A stretch of DNA of 19,573 nucleotides from Micromonospora_J zhanjiangensis (lineage in GTDB: Bacteria; Actinomycetota; Actinomycetes; Mycobacteriales; Micromonosporaceae): the NCBI RefSeq assembly GCF_042650605.1, contig NZ_JBHSBN010000049.1, positions 1 to 19,573 of the forward strand, read 5' to 3'. Numbering within the stretch: position 1 is the first letter of the stretch; every line of letters starts with the position of its first letter. Below are positions 12,908 to 19,573 of this stretch, piece by piece. A model generated the notes under the pieces. It was given only the letters and a program-made list of their open reading frames with translations. It was not told the DNA's origin and did no database searches. A program made the position numbers and the translations under genes.

Positions 12908-13168
12908 TCAGTGACCATTACGCTGTAAAGCTGTTCGTGCGGCACGCACTCGAGGCGCTGGGTTGGACGATGAGGCTCTCCAGCAGGGGGCCTGGCGGAG
13001 GGTCGGCCCGATCGAGGCAGGATGGTCTGGACGCCGTGGGGCTTGTCTGCCAGGTACTCGAGGCGGAGCGCAGGGTCTCGCCCGACGGCGCTGTGCCGGC
13101 GTCGTCTTTCGGCCCGCCGGGGTCGCGGTCCCGCCCCCGGCGAGCGGTTCGTCCTGCTGCTCGGTCAT
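12908..13168 (-). CDS. small hypothetical ORF downstream of the drug-export-like gene
   Basis: The ATG at 13168 is 3 nt after the stop of the preceding gene and the frame is open for 86 codons (MTEQQDEPLAGGGTATPAGR at the start). Coding-like segments also appear in the other minus frames further on (LRLEYLADKPHGVQTIL; PGPLLESLIVQPSAS), so the original gene probably contained frameshifts and only the first 20 or so residues may be genuine. No family is recognised. The 3' end overlaps the operator-like site at 12918. Confidence 0.3.
   Translation of the reverse strand: MTEQQDEPLAGGGTATPAGRKTTPAQRRRARPCAPPRVPGRQAPRRPDHPASIGPTLRQAPCWRASSSNPAPRVRAARTALQRNGH
12915..12930. promoter_or_regulatory. 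candidate TetR operator upstream of the membrane-protein operon
   Basis: On the minus strand CTTTACAGCGTAATGG carries the dyad TTAC-AGC-GTAA, 33 nt before the ATG at 12885. It shares TAC-x-GCGTAATGG with the site at 11159-11174, so both could be bound by the same TetR protein. Confidence 0.45.
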
Positions 13169-13171
13169 GGC

Positions 13172-13747
13172 TCACGACACCTCGACGACGAAGGTGAGCG
13201 TGGCCCACGCCGCGACGGTGCCAATCGTCGTCCAGATGACAATGGCGATGGCCTGCCAGAGCAGGACCCACCGGCGTGGAGTTCCGCCACTCACGAGGAT
13301 CGCCGACGTGATCTGGGTCGGGATGGCGAGAGGGCCGAGGATGCTCGCGCCGGGGACGCCAAAAAGGACGAGCCATCTGTTGAAGCGCTGACGCCCCTTC
13401 GACTTCGGCTTCGTGGCCGCGGTCTCCTGGAACGACTCCCCGAGGGCGCTCGATCGCGCTCCTGCGCCTCCGCTCAACCCGACCGGGCTGGGTCGTCGAT
13501 CGACGATAGCCGTCCTGGTGCGTGACGTGACCGCGACGACCAGCAGAACGCACAGAAAGTTCCCTGTGGCTGCTGCGACGGCTACGAAGATGGGATGGAG
13601 ACCACCGGCTATGCCAATGACGGCCGCTCCCTCACCATCGATAAACGGGATCGCGCCCGCGAGCATGATGATGAACGGCTGGACGATCTCGGGCACTTGG
13701 GCGACGAGTTCCTGGAAGTTGCTGATGAGCTGCTCGATGGGACTCAT
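13172..13747 (-). CDS. small multidrug-export-like membrane protein (PF06695-type)
   Basis: A 191-aa integral membrane protein: MSPIEQLISNFQELVAQVPE, then helices FIIMLAGAIPFIDGEGAAVI and FVAVAAATGNFLCVLLVVAV, a charged cytoplasmic loop (about 75-115, with KPKSKGRQRF), VPGASILGPLAIPTQITSAI, and a last helix WVLLWQAIAIVIWTTIGTVA. The pattern E-G-E-G-A followed by G-x-x-G-x-F-L and P-G-A-S-x-L-G-P matches the 'putative small multi-drug export protein' family; export itself is not proven for it. The ATG at 13747 has GAAGG at 6-nt spacing. The stop is 3 nt before the next ATG, and the chimeric kinase/hydrolase gene ends 33 bp upstream, so one transcript is likely. Confidence 0.85.
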   Translation of the reverse strand: MSPIEQLISNFQELVAQVPEIVQPFIIMLAGAIPFIDGEGAAVIGIAGGLHPIFVAVAAATGNFLCVLLVVAVTSRTRTAIVDRRPSPVGLSGGAGARSSALGESFQETAATKPKSKGRQRFNRWLVLFGVPGASILGPLAIPTQITSAILVSGGTPRRWVLLWQAIAIVIWTTIGTVAAWATLTFVVEVS

Positions 13748-13780
13748 GTCTGACCTTCACTTTTATGTGATGTGAGTGCG

Positions 13781-14531
13781 TCATGTGGTGGCGCGGCAGT
13801 CCTCGCCGTCGAGGGAGTCGATGAAGGTGCGCAGGGCGTCGTTGACCTCGCCGACGTGCGGCCAGAGCAGCCCGTGGGACGCCCTCGATCTCCACGTAGT
13901 GGGCATCGGGCAGTGCCTGAGAGAAGCGGCGGGCCGTCGCGTCGATGGGCAGGATCCTGTCGGCGGTGCCGTGCAGGATCAGAGCCGGTTTCCCGCTGCT
14001 ACGGACGGCGTCGACATCACTACGGAAGTCCTCGATCCACGCGGAGACGACGGCGTAGGACGCCACCGGGGCGCTGGGAGACCGCCCGGTCAGCAGCTCG
14101 TAGAGCAGACAGCCCGCGGAGTACAGGTCGCTGCGGGCGTCGACGATCTCACCGCGCACTTGTTCGGGAGAGAGGTACTGGGCGGTTTTGAGGAGCGCGT
14201 GAGTCTGGGTTGCCGTGGCGCCGGCATCACCATCGACACGCGCGATGCCGAAGTCCACGACCTTGATTGCGCCGTCGGGAGTGACCATGACGTTGGCGGG
14301 CTTGATGTCGCGATGGACAACGCCTGCGCGATGGCTGAACTCGAGTGCCGACAGGACCGCTACCTGATGCTGGATCGACTTTTCCAGCGCGAGTGCGCCC
14401 TCGCGGAGGCGGGCCTGCGCGACCCAGCGCTCGAGACGGATGTCACGAGCCAGGTGAACAACGGCCATGCCGCCCCGGCCCAGGACGTCGCAGAGCACAT
14501 AGCGTCCGCCAAGCACGCGATCCGTGCTCAT
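13781..14531 (-). pseudogene. chimera: Ser/Thr kinase remnant fused to alpha/beta-hydrolase C-terminus
   Basis: Residues 1-150 are a Hanks-type kinase: glycine loop LGRGGMAVVHLARDIRLERW, HRDIKPANVMV (catalytic loop, about 73-83), VVDFGIAR (DFG 93-95), TAQYLSPEQ and SDLYSAGCLLYELLTGR. About 75-80 residues are missing between LERWVA and QARLREG, including the ATP-binding lysine and the alpha-C glutamate, so kinase activity is excluded. After LLTGRSP the frame enters SAPVASYAVVSAWIEDF and ALILHGTADRILPIDATARR, the C-terminal third of a chloroperoxidase-like alpha/beta hydrolase carrying the acid residue. A one-base frameshift near 13878 precedes HGLLWPHVGEVNDALRTFI (catalytic His) and TGA at 13781. 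The nucleophile serine is missing. Start ATG 14531 has GAGGAG at 5-nt spacing. Confidence 0.78.
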
Positions 14532-14817
14532 GAGGTCTCCTCAACTTTCTCGTGGTCGGTGCGCGTACCGGGACGGGTTCGACGTCGGATGGTTCGTCTG
14601 GTCTGAAGACGCCCGCCACGGGGCTCCGGAGTCCGTCAGCCCCGGGTGCGCCGGGGTCCGGATGCCCGGTCCTGGCGACGTCATCAGGTTCGCACCGGAG
14701 GCCGAGCCCTCGCGTCGGTCACAACCACGTAGGTCTTCACGGCCTGGCGCCACCGAGAACCTCTGAGGTGGCAGGTGCTAACCCGGAACATCGCGCTTCG
14801 CATCAGGGACGACTACG
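14532..14817. other. divergent intergenic region
   Basis: This is a 286-bp gap between the kinase chimera and the LAL regulator, transcribed apart. No gene, RNA or clear promoter hexamers are recognised. A GGGA motif precedes the regulator start at 14818. Confidence 0.4.
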
Positions 14818-17601
14818 GTGGCGGCTACCTACATCTGGCGCGTTGACGGGAGCAAAACCTTGGCGGATCTCGTGGGCCGGCGCTCAGAGTGTGACGCGGT
14901 CGAGAAGCTCCTCTCCCTGGCTCGGTTCGGGCGCAGCGGCTCTCTTGTTGTGCGCGGAGAAGCCGGTATCGGGAAGACCGCCCTGCTCGAGCACGCTCAC
15001 CAGACGGCACTCGCCTCGGCCTTCCGGGTGGTGCCCTCGGTCGGCGCCGAGTCCGAGACGCAGTTCGCGTTCGCTGGGCTGCACCAGTTATGTGCTCCCC
15101 TGCTGGAACGCACCGGCACGCTGCCCGAGCCGCAACGGACCGCCCTCGGGGTGGCGTTCGGACTCCACGGTGGTGCCGCGCCGGACCGGTTCTTGGTCGG
15201 GCTGGCCGTCCTCAACCTGTTGGCCGAGGTCGCCGAGGAACAACCGCTGCTGTGCCTTGTCGACGACGCGCAGTGGCTGGATGAGGCATCGGCGCAGGTC
15301 CTGGCCTTCGTGGCCCGACGGGTGGGGGCCGAAAGGTTGGCCCTCGTGTTCGGGGTGCGCGACTCCGACGACGGCGACCGCCTTCCGTTCGCCGGGTTAC
15401 CAGAGCTAGGTCTGGAGCGGCTCGGCGCGTCCGATGCCCGGGTGCTGCTCAACGCTGCGGTGCGCACACCGCTGGACGAGGGGGTGCGCGAACGGATCCT
15501 CGCCGAAGCGGGCGGCAACCCGTTGGCGCTGCTGGAGCTGCCCCGTAACATGCGGTCGCCATACTTGGCCGGAGGGTTCGAGCTGCCCGACGCGCTGAGC
15601 GTCCCACGCCGCTTGGAGGAGGGCTTCCGACGCCGGTCAGCCAGCCTGCCCCCGCAGACGCAGCTGCTGCTGCTGGTCGCCGCGTCCGAGCCGACAGGCG
15701 ACGTGGCCCTGCTGTGGCGTGCGGCCGCGCACCTGGGCCTGGCTCGCGAGGTTGCGACACCCGCGGAGGTCACCGGGCTGCTGGAGATCGACGTCCGGGT
15801 ACGGTTCCGTCACCCGCTGGTGCGGTCCGCAGTGTACCAGGCGGCCACCCTCCCGGACCGTCGCCGCGCCCACGGCGCGCTGGCCGAGGCGACCGACCCA
15901 CAGGCCGACCCGGATCGCCGTGCCTGGCACCGCGCACAGGCGGTGTTCGGAGCTGACGAAGAGGTCGCTGAAGGGTTGGAGCGCTCGGCCGAGCGGGCGC
16001 GTGCCCGCGGGGGTGTGGCCGCCGCGGCCGCGTTCCTGCAGCGCGCAGCCGAGCTGTCCCCTGAGCCTGCCGCTCGCGCGAGGCGGGCACTGGATGGCGG
16101 CCACGCCAAGCACGAGTCCGGTGCGACCGAGGCTGCTCTGGCATTGCTGGCGGTCGCGGCGGCGGGGCCGCTGGACGCCCTGAAACGCGCCCGCCTCGAG
16201 CTGCTTCGCGCCCAGATCGGGTTCCACCTGACACGAGACAGCGACGTGCCGGGGAGGCTGCTGGACGCGGCCAAGATGCTCGCCCCGCTGGACACCGCAC
16301 TTTCTCGCGAGACCTATCTGCACGCGCTGGATGCGGCGGTCATCAACGGCGGCGACGACGCGACGCACATCGCCGCAGCGGCCCTGGCCGCTCCTCCAGC
16401 CGAAGTACCGGCTCGGCCCGTGGACCTGCTCCTCGACGGCCTCGCGACGACCCTGACGGGGGGATACACGGCGGGAGCACCCGGGCTACGGCGCGCCATT
16501 GAAGCGATTCGCGACAGCTCGTACGCAGATACTGGGCGGGACCGTCACAGCGACCGCTGGCTGTGGCTGGCCGGCCGCAGCGCAGTAGCGATGTTCGACG
16601 ACGAGCTGCTCTACCTCCTGGCCAGCCGCAACGTCCAGTTGGCTCGTGAGGCCGGCGCGCTGGCGACGCTCCCCACCGCGCTGAACCTCTTCTCGATCAC
16701 ATCGGTCCTGATGGGCGAGCTCGCCCGAGCCGGCGAGCTCGCCGCCGAGGCGGCTGCGATCACGCAAGCCACCGGCGGCGTGGAGCTGCGGCATGCTCGC
16801 GTCATCCTGGGTGCCTGGCGTGGCGACCAGGCCGAGACCACCGCGCTCAGCGCTAGCACCGCCCAAGACGTCGCCTATCCCGACGGGAGCACGGACGCAT
16901 CCCAGGCTCAGTACGCGATGGCGGTGCTCAACAACGGGCTGGGCAACTACGCGGTGGCCCAGGAGGCCGCGGCCCAGGCGTGCACGTCGCGTGAGATTGC
17001 GATCAGCGGCTCGAGCCTCACGGAGTTCATCGAGGCTTGCGTCCGTGCGGGGCAGCCGGAGCGCGCGACCCAGGCGATGGAGTAGTTCGGCGCCCGGGCT
17101 CGCGTCAGCGGCACGCCGTGGGCACTGGGGCTGGTGGCGCACTCACAGGCGCTCATGAGCACCGGATCGTCGGCCGAGGATCAGTACCGCGCGGCGATCG
17201 AACACCTCGGGAGCAGCCGGATGCGCGGCTACCTCGCCCGCGCCCACCTCGTCTACGGCGAGTGGCTACGCCGTGAAGGACGCCGCCGAGACGCCCGAGA
17301 CCAGCTCCGCACCGCCCACCAGCTCCTCACCGACATGGGCGCTGAAGCATTCGCCGCACGCGCCGCAAGCGAGCTCCGCGCCACAGGCGAGCACCCACGC
17401 GCACGAACTGCCCAGCCGACCGACGAGCTCACCACCCAAGAGCTGCACGTCGCGCGGCTGGTGGCCACCGGAGCAACCTCCCGTGAGGTCGGCACACAGC
17501 TGTTCCTCAGCCCACGGACCATCGAAGCCCACTTGCGCAACATCTTCCGCAAGCTCGGCATCACCTCACGCCGTCAGCTCAAGGAGCTGAACCTTCCCTG
17601 A
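14818..17601 (+). pseudogene. LAL-family LuxR regulator (AAA ATPase + TPR + HTH) split by an amber codon
   Basis: The full frame is 928 codons. GEAGIGKT (residues 47-54) is Walker A and LLCLVDDAQW (144-153) Walker B of the STAND-type ATPase. A long helical TPR-like region follows from about 330. The C-terminus is a LuxR HTH: TDELTTQELHVARLVATGAT, SREVGTQLFLSPRTIEAHLR and NIFRKLGITSRRQLKELN. A TAG at 17083-17085 interrupts the same frame after residue 755 (QAME-stop-FGARARVSG). The first ORF (755 aa) lacks DNA binding; the second half could restart at GTG/ATG near 17131-17155. No frameshift is involved: a single codon change accounts for the break. The start is GTG 14818, with a moderate GGGA Shine-Dalgarno sequence. 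Family members are large signal-dependent activators. Targets are unknown. Confidence 0.85.
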
Positions 17602-17627
17602 CCAGGCGGGCGCGGGTGTCACGAGTA

Positions 17628-17644
17628 TCGGTGGGTTCTACCGA
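17628..17644 (+). terminator. weak hairpin after the LAL regulator
   Basis: TCGGTGG-GTT-CTACCGA forms a 7-bp stem with one G-T wobble, 27 nt after the stop at 17601. There is no T-run, so it is at most a weak terminator. The rest of 17602-17797 shows no gene I can support. Confidence 0.3.
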
Positions 17645-17797
17645 CGCGAAGCCTCACCGCGGCTGCGAGCCTGACGAGATGCTCCAATCCACCCACGCCC
17701 TCGACTTGCCCTTCCTTGCAGGCACATCCTTCGTCCTCGAGGAAGCGACGGTCGCCATCACGCTCCAAGCGCTGCATGGCGTCACAATCGGACCGCG

Positions 17798-18448
17798 ATG
17801 AAGGTCTTCATCCTTGGTGTCAGTGGCGCCGTGGGCAGGTTGCTCGCCGATGACCTGTCCGAGCGCGGCGACGCCGTGTCCGGCTTGGTTCGTCGGGACG
17901 AGCAAAAGTTCGAGCTCTCGAAGCGGGGCGTCCACGCATCCGTAGGTCAGCTCGCGGACATGAGCGTGGACTCCCTGGGATCGATGCTCCGTGGGGTCGA
18001 TGCAGTGGTGTACACCGCGAGATCGAACGGCGGCGCCAGGGATGTCACGGCAGCGATCGACGGTGAGGGCGTCATCAGAGCTCTTGAGGCCACAACTCTG
18101 GCCGGGGTGCACCGCTTCACACTGGTGTCCGTGATGCCCGAGGCCGGGCGCGACCAGGACCTGAGCGACGACGAGGGATTCTACTTCGCGGTCAAGAAGC
18201 TCGTCGACGTCACGGTGAGCCAGAGCGACCTCGACTGGCTGATCCTCCGGCCGTCGATGCTCATTGACCGGCCGGGAATCGGCAGCGTGTCCCTCGGCCC
18301 GGCGCAGCCGCACGACGAGATCGCGCGCGAGGACGTCGCCGCCACGCTAGCAGCGCTGCTCCACGAGCCACGGATCCGGCGTCAGATCCTCGAGCTCACT
18401 CAAGGATCGACACCGATCGCCTTCGCCGTCAGCGCGAACCTCCCTTGA
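17798..18448 (+). CDS. NAD(P)H-binding atypical SDR family protein
   Basis: A 216-aa single-domain Rossmann protein. KVFILGVSGAVGRLLADDLS carries the G-x-x-G-x-x-G loop of the atypical SDR/NAD(P)H-binding (NmrA-like, PF13460) group. GLVRRDEQ has the arginine that usually favours NADP. Then come GVDAVVYTARSNGG, VHRFTLVSVMPEAGR, FYFAVKKLVDV (Y-x-x-x-K-type position) and LDWLILRPSMLIDRPG. The length is normal and the frame intact. Such genes usually pair with TetR regulators; no intact partner is present here. Its last 49 residues are about 80% identical to the tail fused to the TetR fragment at 10826-11146. The ATG at 17798 has no clear Shine-Dalgarno sequence. Confidence 0.88.
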   Translation: MKVFILGVSGAVGRLLADDLSERGDAVSGLVRRDEQKFELSKRGVHASVGQLADMSVDSLGSMLRGVDAVVYTARSNGGARDVTAAIDGEGVIRALEATTLAGVHRFTLVSVMPEAGRDQDLSDDEGFYFAVKKLVDVTVSQSDLDWLILRPSMLIDRPGIGSVSLGPAQPHDEIAREDVAATLAALLHEPRIRRQILELTQGSTPIAFAVSANLP

Positions 18449-18461
18449 TGACCCCACTCAG

Positions 18462-18604
18462 GCGTCCGAGGGATCCTGGCAACAGTTCGGCGAGCATGCT
18501 GATGCGGGTCTCCCGGGTGATCTCGTCGTCGTTGGCGACATCGTCGCAGGCGTCGAGGAAGGCCAGCAGGAAGCCCGCGTCGCCGGAGATGACGTCGGAG
18601 CTGC
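18462..18604 (-). pseudogene. unidentified minus-strand gene fragment
   Basis: The minus strand reads SRSSDVISGDAGFLLAFLDA, CDDVANDDEITRETRISMLA and ELLPGSLGRL in one frame, with amino-acid composition typical of a soluble helical protein and far more natural than the overlapping plus-strand frame. It has no start codon and runs into the end of the SDR gene before its stop at 18429. The family is not recognised. It lies head-on against the LanC-like fragment, which suggests a rearrangement junction near 18605-18625. Confidence 0.3.
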
Positions 18605-18625
18605 GCGACAGTCGCCTGCCCCAGC

Positions 18626-18937
18626 GGCTGTACCCGGGCTACTGGGATAACCTCGCCCGCTGCTGCGGCACCGCCGGCGTCGGAAAGCTGCTACTCGACC
18701 GCTTCCAGGCCGCCGCCGACCCCGCCCTGCTCACGTGGGCCAACATGCTCGCCGCGGACGTCCTCGCCCGCACCGCCCCCACCCCATCAGGGGTCACCTG
18801 GTCCAACACCCAGCACACCAGGACCCCGCCGGATCTGCAGCCGGCACCCGGCTTCATGCAGGGCACCCGACGGGATCGCCGGCTGCCTCGCCCGGCTCGC
18901 CGCACCCGCCACTCCGCCCGTCCTGCCCTGGCTGTGA
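18626..18937 (+). pseudogene. LanC-like (lanthionine synthetase C-like) C-terminal fragment
   Basis: The frame reads RLYPGYWDNLARCCGTAGVG, KLLLDRFQAAADPALLTWAN, GVTWSNTQHTRTPP and APGFMQG, then after a one-base shift near 18860 continues DGIAGCLARLAAPATPPVLP-WL to TGA 18935-18937. G-Y-W-D-N-x-x-x-C-C-G-T-A-G-V and W-S-N-T-x-H-T-x-x-P-P...G-x-M-Q-G are hallmarks of LanC-like proteins (PF05147) with the alpha/alpha-toroid fold. Only roughly the last quarter survives, without an N-terminus, so it is inactive. No lantibiotic precursor or LanB/LanM gene is visible in the window. Confidence 0.65.
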
Positions 18938-19028
18938 CCCGACCCCGTCGACCGCCCTGCCCGGCGGACGGTGGTGCACCGGCTCGACCGTGACGGATCG
19001 CCGAGCGCGCGGATGCGCGACTAGTGTT

Positions 19029-19103
19029 CACCGCCAAGTCATCAACGGGATCTTGTAAAAGCTGCGCACGGGTACGCCGTGGCGTGATCTCCCGGAACCG
19101 TTC
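19029..19103 (+). pseudogene. IS5-family transposase N-terminal scrap with an internal TAA
   Basis: Frame: HRQVINGIL, TAA (19056-19058), KLRTGTPWRDLPE. This equals the conserved IS5/IS4-type N-terminus 'HR-V-NGILY-LRTG-PWRDLPE' with the Tyr codon changed to a stop. Similarity ends at about 19100, next to the start of the IS3 element, so the IS3 insertion or a deletion removed the rest. The region 18938-19028 before it shows nothing else recognisable. Confidence 0.65.
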
Positions 19104-19110
19104 CCCTGTC

Positions 19111-19573
19111 TGTCAGGCTGAGATGAGGCAGCCGTTCCCGGAGCGTTAGGCTTGCCGGGAGACAGGAAGAGGATCATCGTGACACTACCCAGCACCCCGG
19201 GTGATCAGGGCGGACGACCGAAGCGGCGATCCTTCACCGCGGAGTACAAACTACGCATCGTGGCGGAGTATGAGGCGGCGAAAGCGTCTGGTGAGGGCGC
19301 GGCGATCCTGCGTCGGGAGGGCCTGTACCACTCCCACATCCTGGAGTGGCGCGCCGCCCGCGACGCCGGCGCGTTGACCGCGCTGGGCACCCGCAAGAGC
19401 CCGGTGAGTGAGAGCCGGCGCCGTAGCGGGGAGGCGACCGAGGTAGAGCGGCTGCGGCGGCGCAATGAGCGCCTGGAAGCGGATTTGGCGCGGACGAAGA
19501 CCGCCCTGGAGATCATGGGAAAAGCGCACGCGCTCTTGGAGACGCTGTCCGAGAGCGCGGACAGCACGGCGCC
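19111..19573 (+). mobile_element. left end of an IS3-family insertion sequence (truncated by window)
   Basis: It begins TGTCAGGCTGAGATGAGGC just after the IS5 scrap. The first eight bases match the inverted right end of the element at 1-127 in seven positions. It contains the orfA start and continues beyond the window. The exact terminus could also be 19107 (TGTCTGTC). Confidence 0.6.
19179..19573 (+). CDS. IS3-family transposase orfA (partial)
   Basis: GTG at 19179 follows AGGAAGAGG. The protein starts TLPSTPGDQGGRPKRRSFTA, then EYKLRIVAEYEAAKASGEGA and AILRREGLYHSHILEWRAAR, the helix-turn-helix DNA-binding domain of IS3 orfA (HTH_Tnp_1, PF01527). A leucine-zipper-like coiled coil follows (EVERLRRRNERLEADLARTK) and then TALEIMGKAHALLETLSESA. 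In intact elements orfB follows and is reached by -1 frameshifting; the junction lies outside the window. The sequence is open to the edge with no lesions. Confidence 0.88.
   Translation, partial: MTLPSTPGDQGGRPKRRSFTAEYKLRIVAEYEAAKASGEGAAILRREGLYHSHILEWRAARDAGALTALGTRKSPVSESRRRSGEATEVERLRRRNERLEADLARTKTALEIMGKAHALLETLSESADSTA

Noticed and set aside
1921..17085. Stop-codon reassignment or amber suppression (in-frame TAG at 1921, 2179 and 17083)
   Set aside because: Another broken gene uses TGA (5723) and the IS5 scrap uses TAA, and the intact CcbP-like gene ends normally with TAG. Frameshifts accompany most of these genes. Ordinary decay explains all of it.
18626..18937. A lanthipeptide biosynthetic cluster
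   Set aside because: Only a LanC-like C-terminal fragment is present; no precursor peptide, dehydratase or transporter was found.

Overview
The window is high-GC DNA from an actinomycete (Actinomycetota; genus not determinable from sequence alone). Support for this includes strong G/C bias at third codon positions, frequent GTG/TTG starts, TAnnnT -10 boxes 6-7 nt upstream of ATG (leaderless promoters), and families typical of the phylum: LAL-type LuxR regulators, TetR/SDR pairs, PASTA-type kinase fragments and pirins. Both edges cut through IS3-family elements in the same orientation: the 3' end of an orfB with its terminal repeat on the left, and the 5' end of an orfA on the right.

Left part (1-8124), probably a mobile island. 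After the IS3 end come a leaderless TetR regulator (172-795, -) and a divergent small ABM-like protein (888-1187, +). A possible IS21 istA scrap follows, then a broken AbiEii-type nucleotidyltransferase/partner pair (1553-2226, -) preceded by a tiny ORF with a strong Shine-Dalgarno sequence. Next is a tightly coupled four-gene minus-strand operon (5395 down to 2382): CcbP-like protein, a 382-aa protein of unknown function, a Helicase_C_3/XPB-associated protein, and an 85-aa protein. Divergent from it, about 40 bp away, is a large gene with an N-terminal leucine zipper, an archaeo-eukaryotic primase of the kind labelled 'TOTE conflict system', and an SF2 helicase. That gene carries a nonsense codon, an internal deletion and a frameshift. 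The part ends at 8081-8124 in a sequence that matches the 3' half of tRNA-Pro(GGG) from the anticodon loop onward but has no 5' half. This is what the distal attachment site of a tRNA-integrating element looks like.

Right part (8125-19110), probably older chromosome in decay. Intact genes are a GNAT acetyltransferase, a pirin, a CPBP intramembrane protease, a small multidrug-export-like membrane protein and an NAD(P)-binding SDR. Between them lie broken or chimeric genes: an NmrA-type pseudogene with two frameshifts, a hybrid fragment before the GNAT gene, a TetR N-terminus fused in frame to an SDR C-terminus, a membrane protein frameshifted in a CT repeat, a Ser/Thr kinase remnant fused in frame to an alpha/beta-hydrolase C-terminus, an LAL regulator split by an amber codon, a LanC-like C-terminal fragment, and an IS5-type transposase scrap cut off by the right-hand IS3 element.

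The most interesting parts are (i) the divergent primase-helicase / CcbP / Helicase_C_3 locus, which looks like a defence- or conflict-type NTPase system, next to a broken AbiEii-like pair and a tRNA-Pro attachment site, and (ii) the in-frame deletion chimeras, one of which has a homologous intact counterpart about 7 kb away.
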